This document shows positions 15,970-25,850 of a stretch of DNA of 64,000 nt, piece by piece; position 1 is the first letter of the stretch; each line of letters starts with the position of its first letter. A program made the translations under genes and the position numbers. The stretch lies in assembly GCA_017996175.1 (NCBI GenBank), contig JAGOHK010000004.1:1-64000 (forward strand), given 5' to 3'. The DNA comes from Leptospiraceae bacterium (GTDB taxonomy: Bacteria; Spirochaetota; Leptospiria; Leptospirales; Leptospiraceae). The notes beneath the pieces were generated by a model. It saw only the letters and a list, made by a program, of their open reading frames with translations, was not told where the DNA came from and made no database searches.

Positions 15970-18900
15970 ATGGCAAAGTTAACCAAAGACGAAACCAGCA
16001 AAATCGCAGAGATTTTATCTCCTCTAGATAAAGATCCCATTAGAAATGAAACACTCAACCCTATGTCGCGAGTGCTTCGAAAGATTAAGGGACTTCCTGA
16101 ATTAATTCCTGATAAGGATGATTTTAGAGATGAAACTCCAATAGATTCTGGTCCCGTAGATGGTGGAATAGAAATTTCACCCGACTCCCTGCCTACCTCC
16201 GATATCACTCCTCCTCAAATGAAATACTTTGACGAGAATGATATTGATATTGATGAACTTTTAAACGATGCACCCGATCTAATTGCCGGACAAACTATTC
16301 CCTCTAGAAAGGAAACCTCCCAGGATATTTCGAAAAGTGACGCTCTAGATGAGGCTGATTCTTTTGGAACAGAAGATCCCTTTGGTTCAGACCAACCAGT
16401 CAATGAAGATCCATTTGGTTCTTCTACTAGCGAAGACTCAGACCCATTCGGTGATTCCATTAACACAGAGGATTCCTCCGTTAATGACCCATTCGGATTT
16501 GAGGCTGATGATTCCGTAGGAACTACTACAACGGAGGCTGAAACTGACCCGTTTTCAAATTTAGGAACCGAAGAAGATTCTCCATTCGAAAACGCATCTG
16601 AAACGCAAGATTCAGACCCATTTGATGGATTTGATGAAGATAGTTCTAGTGTAGGAACTACAACAGAGGAAAATGATCCTTTTGCCGATGCAGGCAATGC
16701 TTTCACAAAAAGTACTACTCCTAGTGCAATGGATACAGATCCATTTGCAGATATAGTTCCATCTAATCTTGCCTCAGATGAGGATCCATTTGCAGACATG
16801 GAATCTGGCTCTACAAAATCAGAAGACTCAACCGCTGGATTTGGCGAGGATGATCCATTTGGTGAATTAGGCGATGATTTAGGAACAGCGCAAACTTCTA
16901 ATTCTGATGATCCTTTCTCTGCTATTGGGGGCAAATCTGAGTTAGACGATAATGATCCTTTTTCAAGTTTGGGTGATACTTCCTCTTCTACTGAGGATGA
17001 TCCATTTGGTGGATTAGACGATGATTTAGGAACAACACAAACTTCTAGCTCTAATGATCCTTTTTCGTCGATGGGAACTGGTGATTCGGAATCTTTCGGA
17101 GATTCGGATGACATAGCCGGGTTTGATGATTCAGCTTCTACTGATTCATTTGATAACTTTGGAGATCAAAATACAGGTGATATTTCTTCATTCGACTCGT
17201 CTGGTGTGGATGATGACCCATTTGCCGACTTACAGCAATCTACCGCTCTAGGTCATGATTTTGATTCAGTCTCTGATGATTATGGTTCTTCTTTTGATGA
17301 TTTGGGATCTAACGGAGATACTAGTAGTTCCTTAGGAGCCATTGATGAAGTAGGTGGAGGGACAGAGTCTAGTTATGATAGTTTAGATGAAGACCTAGAT
17401 AGCCTTGCGCAGGAAGAAGAGGCAGCTGCTGAAGAAGATTTAAGTGATGAAGACCTTGCTGTTATCCAACAGGAAATTCTAAAGTATCCGCCAAAACTAA
17501 AACGCACAGTCATTGATGTTATTACAAATGACAAACTTCCAAAACACGAACAACGCGAATTAGTTGAACTTATTAAAGCTTCTCAAAAACCAGAAGATAT
17601 TGCTGCTTACTTAACAGAAAAACTTGGCTACGAAGTTGAGCTTTATGATAAATCCGGTGCGTATTCTGAGCGCGGTATACCAGTAATAGCCACAAAAGAA
17701 ATTTATACTAAAGAAGGTGAGTTAAGAAGAAGAGAGCTTATTAAGAGAACGGCTCTTGTTGCTGCGGCAGCTATTTTATTAGTTACAGGTCTAATTAGTA
17801 CTTACAAATATGTGATTCGTCCATTCCAAGCAGCAAGACATTATAAAGAAGGAATTGAATACATTAAAAAAGCTGGTAGCGTAAAGGAATCATCTGAAAA
17901 AACCAAAGCATTGCTCGACGCAAAAGCATCATTTGCCAAAGGGGAAAGCATTGAGCCAAATAGTTTAGAGTATTTAAATAAAACAGGCATCGCTTATGGA
18001 AAAATCGGTGAATACGAGCAAGCTTTCGAAAAACTTTTTGGAAGAGTAGAACCTGATTTTGGATTAGAGAATAATGGCAAAATGGAAAAATGGACAGAAA
18101 GAACTGAGGTTCCGTACATTGAATTATCCTCTAAGACACCTTGGAATAATGATCGTTTACCTCTCGGAGGTCGGGTAGTTCCTGAAAGCGAATATATGGT
18201 ATTGATTTCCGGCTCAGGGAAAAAGAAGGTAGAAAGAAAAATCAAAGTTGCTGGTGCGTATATTGTTGCAAGGTTAGAAAAAAATATTCATGACAACCCA
18301 ACCTATATTAATTTAGGAAAATTTCACTCGAATATCGCTAACTTATTCACAAAGGGAAGTCCGCCTAATCTGAACGTAGAGAATAAAAGCTCTAATGTGA
18401 ACCCTTTTGGAGAAAGAACCCTGGGAGTTACTAGCAAATATAAGAATGATAACCTTGCAGTTGCCTATTTTAAAGAAGTATTCACAGATGGAGAAGATGA
18501 AAACAATGTTGAGGCTACTGCTGGTTTAGCGAAGATTTATTATAACCAAAAGAATTTTGCTAAGTCTGTGTTTTACTATAATAAAATCGTAGAGAAATTT
18601 CCAAATAATCCAATTGGTCATGGCGGACTTTTGAGTAATTACATTGAAATGTGGAAAGGAGATCAGAATCCACAATTTGTTCTAAATCACCACAGACAGG
18701 TTCGAAATGCCATCGGTATAGAAGGGGATCTTTCTTTGTTTGTTTTAGCGAAATTAGCTTCTTTTTATATTGATTTAAATGCATCTGAAGTTCGTATCAA
18801 ATACAATATTAACCCTGAAGACCAAGTTACAAATATGGACTTGGAGGATAATGTACAACATCTTCTAGACAAAGCGTTTTTTAAGACAGAAAAAGGGGAA

Positions 18901-19926
18901 GATGGAGAAGATGTAAAAGGTGATGAATTTGCTGAAGGATATTATCAACGAGGAAGATTTTTAATTAACAAAGGTGAATCTATTCAAGCACTCAAACAAT
19001 TTGAATTTGCCGCAAGTTATGATCCCGCTCATTATTTAGCAGTGATGGAAATGGGTGAACATTATATGAGGGTTAATAATTATTCGGAAAGTATTGATTT
19101 ATTAGAAAATGCAAAAAAGCGTTATCTGGCATATAGAGATTACTACGGAAACCGAGAAGAGGATGAAACACTGTTAAACGGAGATCCGGGAAGAATTTTC
19201 TTTGATGAAGGAAAAATTGTGTTCATGGAATCTTCCCTAATTTCTAAAGACGGAAAAATTTCTGAATTCCCAGATAGAAAAGTTTATCCAGATAAGAGCT
19301 TATCACAATTATCCGAAGAAGAAAGTAATCGTCGTAAAAATTTAAACAACGCAATGCAGAAATTTGATCTTGCCCTTCGTTTAAATCTAAAAGATCCTAA
19401 ACTTAAAAGAGAACTTTACTATTATAAAGGTTGGATTGAATATATGCGCTCTGATTTTGAGGCTGCCTTAAATGAGTGGTCTAATCTTAGTGAAGACGAT
19501 ACATATCTTAACTCAAATGTTATGATAGGACGCGCAAATGCTTTTTACAACTTAGAGCAACTCAATGCTAGTCTTGGAAATTATATCAAAATCAAAGAGG
19601 ACTTCGAAGATAAAGAATCTGCGATTGCAAGACCTACTCCAGAGGAAAGTGCACACCAAGAGATATACAACGTGTTAATCGCTGTTTATAACAATATAGG
19701 TGCGGTGTATGAACGAAAAGGAAATTCTGCACAAGCTTTAAAGCATTATTGGAAAGCAATTGAAGTTGCTAGAAAAATTGGTCTCACTACAGAAATCGCC
19801 AATTACAATAAAGATATGGTATTTAAAGCCAAACCCGGTGGCGCATTACCACTATTAGACGATTGGCTTTCCCCTACTATTGATACCGTAAAAGAATTAC
19901 AAAATACGAAGAAAGGAAGACTGTAA
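15970..19926 (+). CDS. Large acidic DPF-repeat and TPR membrane protein
   Basis: This 1,318-residue protein has three zones. The N-terminal ~470 residues are disordered, rich in Asp, Ser and Glu, and contain many DPFG/DPFA/DPFS motifs spaced about 12-25 residues apart. After a short folded region (residues 490-580) comes one membrane helix (TALVAAAAILLVTGLISTYKY, residues ~593-613). A periplasmic part of about 700 residues contains TPR-like helical repeats such as AFYNLEQLNASLGNYIKI and GAVYERKGNSAQALKHYWKA. The orientation implies a cytoplasmic acidic tail and a periplasmic TPR scaffold. It is unknown to me by name; similar proteins occur in Leptospira. A perfect hairpin at its stop codon acts as a terminator. 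Confidence 0.8.
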   Translation: MAKLTKDETSKIAEILSPLDKDPIRNETLNPMSRVLRKIKGLPELIPDKDDFRDETPIDSGPVDGGIEISPDSLPTSDITPPQMKYFDENDIDIDELLNDAPDLIAGQTIPSRKETSQDISKSDALDEADSFGTEDPFGSDQPVNEDPFGSSTSEDSDPFGDSINTEDSSVNDPFGFEADDSVGTTTTEAETDPFSNLGTEEDSPFENASETQDSDPFDGFDEDSSSVGTTTEENDPFADAGNAFTKSTTPSAMDTDPFADIVPSNLASDEDPFADMESGSTKSEDSTAGFGEDDPFGELGDDLGTAQTSNSDDPFSAIGGKSELDDNDPFSSLGDTSSSTEDDPFGGLDDDLGTTQTSSSNDPFSSMGTGDSESFGDSDDIAGFDDSASTDSFDNFGDQNTGDISSFDSSGVDDDPFADLQQSTALGHDFDSVSDDYGSSFDDLGSNGDTSSSLGAIDEVGGGTESSYDSLDEDLDSLAQEEEAAAEEDLSDEDLAVIQQEILKYPPKLKRTVIDVITNDKLPKHEQRELVELIKASQKPEDIAAYLTEKLGYEVELYDKSGAYSERGIPVIATKEIYTKEGELRRRELIKRTALVAAAAILLVTGLISTYKYVIRPFQAARHYKEGIEYIKKAGSVKESSEKTKALLDAKASFAKGESIEPNSLEYLNKTGIAYGKIGEYEQAFEKLFGRVEPDFGLENNGKMEKWTERTEVPYIELSSKTPWNNDRLPLGGRVVPESEYMVLISGSGKKKVERKIKVAGAYIVARLEKNIHDNPTYINLGKFHSNIANLFTKGSPPNLNVENKSSNVNPFGERTLGVTSKYKNDNLAVAYFKEVFTDGEDENNVEATAGLAKIYYNQKNFAKSVFYYNKIVEKFPNNPIGHGGLLSNYIEMWKGDQNPQFVLNHHRQVRNAIGIEGDLSLFVLAKLASFYIDLNASEVRIKYNINPEDQVTNMDLEDNVQHLLDKAFFKTEKGEDGEDVKGDEFAEGYYQRGRFLINKGESIQALKQFEFAASYDPAHYLAVMEMGEHYMRVNNYSESIDLLENAKKRYLAYRDYYGNREEDETLLNGDPGRIFFDEGKIVFMESSLISKDGKISEFPDRKVYPDKSLSQLSEEESNRRKNLNNAMQKFDLALRLNLKDPKLKRELYYYKGWIEYMRSDFEAALNEWSNLSEDDTYLNSNVMIGRANAFYNLEQLNASLGNYIKIKEDFEDKESAIARPTPEESAHQEIYNVLIAVYNNIGAVYERKGNSAQALKHYWKAIEVARKIGLTTEIANYNKDMVFKAKPGGALPLLDDWLSPTIDTVKELQNTKKGRL

Positions 19927-19938
19927 AGTCTTCCTTTC
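19911..19938 (+). terminator. Hairpin terminator overlapping the TPR gene stop
   Basis: GAAAGGAAGAC and GTCTTCCTTTC form a perfect 11-bp stem with a 6-base loop that contains the stop codon TAA. Only a weak T tract (TTTC) follows, but the stem is strong for this AT-rich genome. Confidence 0.75.
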
Positions 19939-19955
19939 TAAATACCACTTTTAAT

Positions 19956-20046
19956 GGGACTGTGTAAAAGCATTAGCCACAGAGACTCAGAGAAGTGGCG
20001 TTTTGAAGCATTCTGGAAACCAAAATCTTTGCTTTTACACAGCCCC
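19956..20046 (+). repeat. 91-bp element with 17-bp terminal inverted repeats
   Basis: The left end GGGACTGTGTAAAAGCA (19956-19972) and the right end TGCTTTTACACAGCCCC (20030-20046) are inverted copies with one mismatch. The interior contains CACAGAGACTCAGAG words of the dispersed family. It has no coding capacity. The layout is like a miniature inverted-repeat element or a long hairpin between convergent genes. Confidence 0.65.
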
Positions 20047-20143
20047 GTTTGAATCTCATTTTTGGATAAAAGAAGGTTTTTATAGAGGATTCTCATGATT
20101 CACCGTAAGAACCTGCAAATCAATCTGTAGAGTAAAATTCCTA

Positions 20144-20989
20144 TTATCCACCGGCGGACTCATACGCATTCTGACCCTTTCCCCAAAACCACAAAGAAAA
20201 TAAAATCATTACAACTCCAATTGGTAAAGTGCCAAATACAAACATAGGATGAAATAGGTTTTCACCTGATTTGTTTAGAAAATAATGAGCAGGATAAAAA
20301 TTGATAAAAGCAAGTGGAACTATAAAGGTAAGTAAAAACTTGAGACCACCGCTATAAATATTGAGCGGATACAGTAAAAATTCGCGTGAGGAAAAAACAA
20401 ACAGATGCACTAGTGAATTTGTATTGACCGCATAAAATGCAATAGCCGCGATGATGATTCGAATAGAACCTAAAATCAATGCTCCACCAATTACTACTGC
20501 TACAAAAACAAGTGCGTTCGTAAAATTCCAATGAACTTCAATCAAGCTATTTGCCATGAAGAAGGTTAAAAATCCGAGGATAATATGAGCAAACCCCGTA
20601 ATCTCAAATCCCCCCATGATGACTTGCGAAAGAGGAGAAAGAGGTCGAACTAAAAACCGGTCAAAGGTTCCGTCCCTGACATAAGCGCTAAATTCTAAAA
20701 TGCCGGAGAAGATAAATGTGACTATCCCCTGTGATAAAATGAGGAGACTATATAAAAATGCCATCTCTCCCATTGACCAACCACCGATTGTTTTAAAACG
20801 AGTGATTACGATTCCAATCGTAGAAATCTGTGCGGCGTAAAAAGTTAAAAGCGTAAATAGAAAAATCAAAAAACTAGCGCGGTATTCCATTCTGGACTTG
20901 ATAGAGGCGGTCGCAATTCTAAGGTAGATGTAGAGAGTTTCGCCTAATGTATTTTCTTCTCGGATATTTTTAGTTTGCGCCATATTCAT
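20144..20989 (-). CDS. ABC-2 type transporter permease (second subunit)
   Basis: This is an integral membrane subunit of an ABC exporter, of the family usually paired with the permease and ATPase encoded just upstream. It has about six hydrophobic segments, starting with FLIFLFTLLTFYAAQISTIG and ending with GVVMILFSLWFWGKG. A perfect AGGAGG lies 5 bases before the ATG at 20989, so I choose that start over the ATG at 21004 that overlaps the ribosome site. It lies one base after the previous gene's stop. The exported substrate is unknown. Confidence 0.88.
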   Translation of the reverse strand: MNMAQTKNIREENTLGETLYIYLRIATASIKSRMEYRASFLIFLFTLLTFYAAQISTIGIVITRFKTIGGWSMGEMAFLYSLLILSQGIVTFIFSGILEFSAYVRDGTFDRFLVRPLSPLSQVIMGGFEITGFAHIILGFLTFFMANSLIEVHWNFTNALVFVAVVIGGALILGSIRIIIAAIAFYAVNTNSLVHLFVFSSREFLLYPLNIYSGGLKFLLTFIVPLAFINFYPAHYFLNKSGENLFHPMFVFGTLPIGVVMILFSLWFWGKGQNAYESAGG

Positions 20990-20990
20990 A

Positions 20991-21779
20991 TTAGCCTCCT
21001 GCAAATTCTAGTTTGCGTTTTCCGGAAAAGTAAATTGTAAACGTAATACTTCCTACAATCATTAGTTCGAACATATACCGAAGTAGTAATTCCTCATAAC
21101 TCATTTGAATGGGTGTTCCAATTAGTACTGTCGTCGGATAGTAATAGAGATAAGGAAAAGGACTCCAAGAAATGATTTTAATTAAATAATCTGGAAACAA
21201 ATTCACTGGAATTACAGAACCAGAAAGCAAAGTCACAAGGGCACTGTATAAAATCATAAAACTAAACACTTCCGTAAAGAAAAATGCAAGTGAAGAAATC
21301 ATAAATCCAAACAAAATAAATAGAATAAAAGACATGAAGTAAACTGGAATAAATTGCAATAGGCTAATAGTTGTTACACTCGGAATGATTCCAAAGAAAA
21401 CGAGAGAGAAAATCAAAAGTGGAATTGCTCTTGCGAAAAGCTGAAAAAGGCTTACTCCAAAACTATCAGCAAAGTACATCATCACAAAATTGTATGGTTT
21501 TAAAATGTCATAAACAATGTCGCCGGTTTTGATTTTGTTTGTCAAAAGAGATTCATTTCTTCCAAAAGAGACTTTGATTAATGTAGAAAGAATTGCGTAG
21601 CTAACGAGCGTTTCCCCACTCCATGTTCCAAGTGCCCCAGGGCTTTCTTTTGCAACTGTCTGCCAGACTGATGTAAAAATAAAGATGTATAAAAAAGCAT
21701 TCATGAGTCCAGTGTAATACTCCAATTTGTAGGCAATGGATCTTTGAAATGCTTTGGAGATGAATTTTAAATAAGTCAT
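20991..21779 (-). CDS. ABC-2 type transporter permease (first subunit)
   Basis: This 262-residue integral membrane protein has about six hydrophobic helices (for example LLIFSLVFFGIIPSVTTISL and FLFGFMISSLAFFF-type segments). It has the family's conserved cytoplasmic GDIVYDILKPYNF segment near residues 85-97, where the ATPase is thought to dock. Its start overlaps the ATPase gene stop by 4 bases. The set ATPase-permease-permease is the usual uncharacterised ABC-2 exporter triad. Confidence 0.88.
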   Translation of the reverse strand: MTYLKFISKAFQRSIAYKLEYYTGLMNAFLYIFIFTSVWQTVAKESPGALGTWSGETLVSYAILSTLIKVSFGRNESLLTNKIKTGDIVYDILKPYNFVMMYFADSFGVSLFQLFARAIPLLIFSLVFFGIIPSVTTISLLQFIPVYFMSFILFILFGFMISSLAFFFTEVFSFMILYSALVTLLSGSVIPVNLFPDYLIKIISWSPFPYLYYYPTTVLIGTPIQMSYEELLLRYMFELMIVGSITFTIYFSGKRKLEFAGG

Positions 21780-22762
21780 ACTTCCCCCGTTTTTGCATAC
21801 ATCTTCTTGACTGCAAAACCTAAGTCCGGTTTATGCCTGTTAATCTCTTGGATCTGCAAACCTTTTTTCTGTAATACTTCTAGTAGTCCAGATAATGGTT
21901 CATTGTCAGGAAGATTAAGGGAATACTGTTGGTCTGAAATTTTTTCTTTGATTGCAAACGGCTTTGGAAGTTCTAAATTTTTTACAGGATTTACGAAATG
22001 GATATTTACAATCGAATCATTTCCTAGAAGTCTATTAAAACTCGCAATATCTCCATCGTATTCTTTTTTTCCTTTTTCGATGATGATAATTCTCTGTGCA
22101 AGAAATTCTATATCTTGGATGTCATGAGTTGTGAGGATAATGGTGACTTTCTCCTCTGTGTTGATTTTTCGAATGAACTCACGCACTTTTTCTTTTACAA
22201 GTAAATCAAGTCCAATGGTAGGCTCATCTAAAAATAAAACAGATGGGGAGTGTAAAAGGCTTGCCGCTAAGTCTGCTTTCATTCTCTGTCCAAGCGAAAG
22301 TTTGCGCGCTTGTTGGTTAAAGAATTCATCTAAACCAAGTAGTTCAAAAAAGAAATCTAATTTTTGTTTGTAGACCTTTGCATCAATTTTATAAATTGAG
22401 CGGAGTAAATCAAATGATTCTTCTACAGGCAAATCCATCCAGAGTTGACTTCTCTGCCCGAACACAACACCGATTTGCCGCGCGTTAAACTTTCTATCAC
22501 GAGACGGATCTAATCCATTGACTTGAATTTTTCCTTCGGTCGGAGTTAGAATTCCGGTTAGCATTTTAATCGTCGTGGATTTTCCTGCTCCATTTTGTCC
22601 AATGTATCCAACAAGTTCTCCTGGTTTTATAGAGAATGATATATCATCTACAGCTTTTAGATATTCTACTTCGGAGTGAACTAGAGATACGATGGAGCCG
22701 AGAATACCTGGCTTTCTTTTTTTGATTTTGAAATGTTTACTTAAATGTTGAACTTCTATCAT
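21776..22762 (-). CDS. ABC transporter ATP-binding protein (ABC-2 exporter)
   Basis: This 328-residue ATPase energises the two permeases that follow it in the operon. Walker A reads GQNGAGKSTTIK near residue 55, the signature LSLGQRMKADLAASLL near 160, and Walker B VLFLDEPTIGLD near 180, then TTHDIQDIE with the switch histidine. The Q-loop region has IGVVFGQRSQLWMDLP, typical of this subfamily. A C-terminal accessory region of about 90 residues follows the ATPase fold. It is the first gene of a tightly overlapped three-gene operon. Confidence 0.93.
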   Translation of the reverse strand: MIEVQHLSKHFKIKKRKPGILGSIVSLVHSEVEYLKAVDDISFSIKPGELVGYIGQNGAGKSTTIKMLTGILTPTEGKIQVNGLDPSRDRKFNARQIGVVFGQRSQLWMDLPVEESFDLLRSIYKIDAKVYKQKLDFFFELLGLDEFFNQQARKLSLGQRMKADLAASLLHSPSVLFLDEPTIGLDLLVKEKVREFIRKINTEEKVTIILTTHDIQDIEFLAQRIIIIEKGKKEYDGDIASFNRLLGNDSIVNIHFVNPVKNLELPKPFAIKEKISDQQYSLNLPDNEPLSGLLEVLQKKGLQIQEINRHKPDLGFAVKKMYAKTGEV

Positions 22763-22952
22763 AGCGTAGTTCTAGGCTAGAAGGTAGCGGTATTTTTACA
22801 AATCTTTAAAAGGATTTTTTACTTTGCAGGCATGTTTGCTCCTTAATAACCAAAAATAAAGAAATTGAAAAGGATAGGTAACAATATGGACTTGAATTCT
22901 GGCTTGACTTTCTGGTGAAACGTTATCCATCTAAATCAAAGAGGAACGTAAA

Positions 22953-23345
22953 ATGAATATTTTTAGGATTGGGTTTTTATTAGCAGGAGTTGCAAACGTG
23001 GGAGGAATTCTTTTTTTCTCAAAATTTTTTACAAACACTGCAATGGCGGAAGCAAGCCCTGTTGTGATGTCAAACTTCGGGCAACTCATGATTATAGTTT
23101 GGGGATTTGCCTATATTTCTGTGATGAATAGTTACGAATCCGTTCCCTGGCTTTCCTTACTATTTACAGTAGAAAAATTAATTTATGTAATCACTTGGGT
23201 TATTTGGTTTCAGAATAACGACTTAACTCTACTTTACGCAAAAGACTTATTTGCCGGAATGTTTTATACCGTTTACGGGTTAAATGATTTTTTATCAATG
23301 TTATTTTTTAGTTGGATGTTCTGGTTAACTCGCAAGGGAAATTAA
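22953..23345 (+). CDS. Small four-helix membrane protein
   Basis: This 130-residue protein with a good ribosome site (GAGG) is almost entirely hydrophobic. It has four predicted helices, including IGFLLAGVANVGGILFFSKF, FGQLMIIVWGFAYISV, KLIYVITWVIWF and FLSMLFFSWMFWL. The conserved-looking polar residues are sparse. It stands alone between the exporter operon and the convergent MsbA-like gene. I do not recognise the family. Confidence 0.75.
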   Translation: MNIFRIGFLLAGVANVGGILFFSKFFTNTAMAEASPVVMSNFGQLMIIVWGFAYISVMNSYESVPWLSLLFTVEKLIYVITWVIWFQNNDLTLLYAKDLFAGMFYTVYGLNDFLSMLFFSWMFWLTRKGN

Positions 23346-23362
23346 AGATTAGCCGCTAAAAA

Positions 23363-25255
23363 TCAGACTTGAGTAGGTACGAATTGGCTTTCGTAAAGTT
23401 TTGCATAGAGTCCATTTTGAGCAATTAAGGATTCGTGATCACCGATTTCTGCTATTTGCCCGCTATCCATGACTACAATTTTCGGAATGCGGCGAATGGT
23501 AGATAGCCGGTGTGCGATGATAAAAGTAGTTCTGTTTTTGAAAAGCCTGTCGAGTGCGTCGCCAACTAGTTTTTCTGTTTGAGCGTCTAACGCACTAGTT
23601 GCTTCATCTAAAATTAAAATTTCCGGGTTACGGAGTAATGCCCTTGCAATTACAAGTCTCTGCCTTTGCCCACCGGAAAGATTGAGACCACGGACTCCAA
23701 GAATACTATTGTAACCGAATTCCATTTCCATTATAAATTCATGCGCATTCGCAAGTTTAGCCGCTTCAATGATTTCACTCAAGTTAGAATTCGGGCGACC
23801 ATAAGCTATATTTTCGGCTACAGTTCCGTGGAATAAAAATATATTCTGAGTGACAATTCCTATTTTTCTTCTTAGATCATGCAAATTATATTCTTTGATA
23901 TTGACACCATCTAATGTAATTTCCCCCACAGATAAATTATAGAACCTAGGAATTAAATCCATTAATGTAGATTTGCCGCTTCCACTGGAGCCAACAAAAG
24001 CAATTGTGTCACCAATTTTTACATCGAGGCTAATACCGTGTAATACGTCATTGTTTGTTTCCGGATATTGAAAATGAACATTTTTAAACTGTATAGAATC
24101 CTTTAAAGTTGTAACATGGATCTTAGATTCTTCTTCATGGGATTCTGCATTTTCTTTGTCAATGATTTCAAAAATTCTTTCCCCAGAAATATTCGCCTGT
24201 GTTATTTTACCAAACATTTGCGAAAGCTGAGTAAGAGGACGAAGTAAAAATAAAAGAGTAAGTAAAAATGCCATAAACTCACCCTGAGTAAAACTACCGT
24301 TAAATATTAATTTTGCGCCAATCGCAAAAAAACCCAAAACTACAAGAGAAGACGTTAGTTCCACTAGCCCAGGTGCAACCTGTAAATAAAATTGTCCTTT
24401 AAAATTTCTATGAGATAATTTAGTATTGATGTCATTGAATTTTTCCAATTCATAATTTTCCATTGAAAAACTGCGGATAACGCGGATACCTGAAATCATT
24501 TCTTGGACATTTGCATTTAGGTCAGCCATTCTTTCTTGAAACTTAGAAGTAGATTTAGAAATCTTTTTAGTAAACAAAGTTACTGGATAAATAATAATGG
24601 GAACGGTCACAGAAGCAATTAAAAGTAATTCTGTATTTAAATACAGGAGTACTACCAAGTGTGTGATTACGTAAAAGAAATTGATGATAGCATCTCGTAG
24701 GTTACTAGAAATAACCGCAGCAACAATTTCAGCATCATTGATAATACGACTCATCAAAAGACCGGTTTTTTCTTTGTAAAAATACGTTAGTGGAAGGGTC
24801 TGGACTTTGTCGAATAACTCCTGCCGGAGATCTCGTACCGCATTATACCCGCTTGTTGCAATACAATAAACAGAAAGCAAAAAGCAAATCATCTTTAGAA
24901 CATAAAGTGGAACAATCAGTTTACAAATCGTCCAGACTATTTCTGTCGAATCCATATTTCGGATTTTTTTGTTCACGCGAAATTTCAAAACGATGATGAG
25001 ACGTTTTATTTTTTCTAAACCATCTAGTGACTTTCGTCCGAACATTTTTTCTTTAATCAGAATATGGTATTCAGGAATAGTATAATCTAAATGGAAATCT
25101 GTTTTTTTCTCAGAGCCAAGTGCATCAAAAAGTGGAATTAAAATCGTGATGGAAGATGCATTGATAAGTGCCGTTAGTATAGCAAAAAGAATTCCTGCTA
25201 CAAAACGATATTTATATTTCAATGAATAGGATAAAAGCCGCCTGAATATTTTCAT
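23363..25255 (-). CDS. MsbA-like ABC exporter (fused permease and ATPase)
   Basis: This 630-residue half-transporter is of the lipid A flippase/multidrug type. The membrane domain spans roughly residues 15-345. The ATPase domain has Walker [13 protein letters not shown] near 405, the signature [16 protein letters not shown] near 512, Walker [13 protein letters not shown] near 532 and the switch [11 protein letters not shown] near 565. The length and family fit MsbA, but many paralogues exist in spirochaetes, so the substrate is uncertain. No obvious operon partner is present on its strand. Confidence 0.88.
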   Translation of the reverse strand: MKIFRRLLSYSLKYKYRFVAGILFAILTALINASSITILIPLFDALGSEKKTDFHLDYTIPEYHILIKEKMFGRKSLDGLEKIKRLIIVLKFRVNKKIRNMDSTEIVWTICKLIVPLYVLKMICFLLSVYCIATSGYNAVRDLRQELFDKVQTLPLTYFYKEKTGLLMSRIINDAEIVAAVISSNLRDAIINFFYVITHLVVLLYLNTELLLIASVTVPIIIYPVTLFTKKISKSTSKFQERMADLNANVQEMISGIRVIRSFSMENYELEKFNDINTKLSHRNFKGQFYLQVAPGLVELTSSLVVLGFFAIGAKLIFNGSFTQGEFMAFLLTLLFLLRPLTQLSQMFGKITQANISGERIFEIIDKENAESHEEESKIHVTTLKDSIQFKNVHFQYPETNNDVLHGISLDVKIGDTIAFVGSSGSGKSTLMDLIPRFYNLSVGEITLDGVNIKEYNLHDLRRKIGIVTQNIFLFHGTVAENIAYGRPNSNLSEIIEAAKLANAHEFIMEMEFGYNSILGVRGLNLSGGQRQRLVIARALLRNPEILILDEATSALDAQTEKLVGDALDRLFKNRTTFIIAHRLSTIRRIPKIVVMDSGQIAEIGDHESLIAQNGLYAKLYESQFVPTQV

Positions 25256-25340
25256 TGGAGTCTACATTCATTTATTGGTTGCAATTTTTACTGTCAAGGG
25301 AAATTTAAGGATTACCACCGATGAGCACCGAGAAAAGATT

Positions 25341-25805
25341 ATGGATTTAAAATCCTCTTTTTATACTTCAATAATGCTATATGCTTCGATTTTCCTCTTC
25401 CTCTCTCTATGGGGTGATGATAGCCAAGACGACATAAATAAGATTGAAATTCAAAAAGGGACAACTAGTTTTATTTCGTTTGTATTTGCAAATCGAGCGG
25501 AGGGAATGAATCAAAATCCACAGACAGAAAAAAATTCTAGTCTTGAAGGTACTGTATCAGAAGAAATAAGTAAAATCCGAAATAAAATTTCTTATCCGCC
25601 ACAAGCACTCGAAGATGGATTGGAATCAGAATGTGAATGGAGTATTGTAATCGACTCTCAAAAAAAAGCATCTCAAATCAAAATCATTCGTCCTTGTAGG
25701 TATAAAATTTTCGAAGAAGAATTTCGTCGTGTAATAACAGACTGGAATTTTACTCTCCCAGAAAATACAATTTTACAAATTCCGGTCAGCTTTAAAATCC
25801 AATAA
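25341..25805 (+). CDS. TonB C-terminal-like domain protein
   Basis: This secreted protein of about 154 residues starts with a signal-like segment (SSFYTSIMLYASIFLFLSL). Its C-terminal half reads ISYPPQALEDGLESECEWSI, VIDSQKKASQIKI and FEEEFRRVITDWNF, the pattern of a TonB C-terminal domain. I start at the ATG at 25341. The upstream ATG at 25275 would make the protein run through an ACCACCGATG-word repeat, which is not expected to be translated. There is no N-terminal proline-rich linker as in TonB itself, so it is a TonB-like periplasmic protein. Confidence 0.65.
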   Translation: MDLKSSFYTSIMLYASIFLFLSLWGDDSQDDINKIEIQKGTTSFISFVFANRAEGMNQNPQTEKNSSLEGTVSEEISKIRNKISYPPQALEDGLESECEWSIVIDSQKKASQIKIIRPCRYKIFEEEFRRVITDWNFTLPENTILQIPVSFKIQ

Positions 25806-25850
25806 CCAATTCTTACTCGACTTCTTTGCCTAGTATAAAAGTATTTCCCT

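Noticed and set aside
16215-17114. 299-codon minus-strand frame opposite the DPF-rich region
   Set aside because: It is a long shadow created by the Asp/Ser-rich codons of the real gene. Its product is low-complexity serine and proline sequence without a start context.
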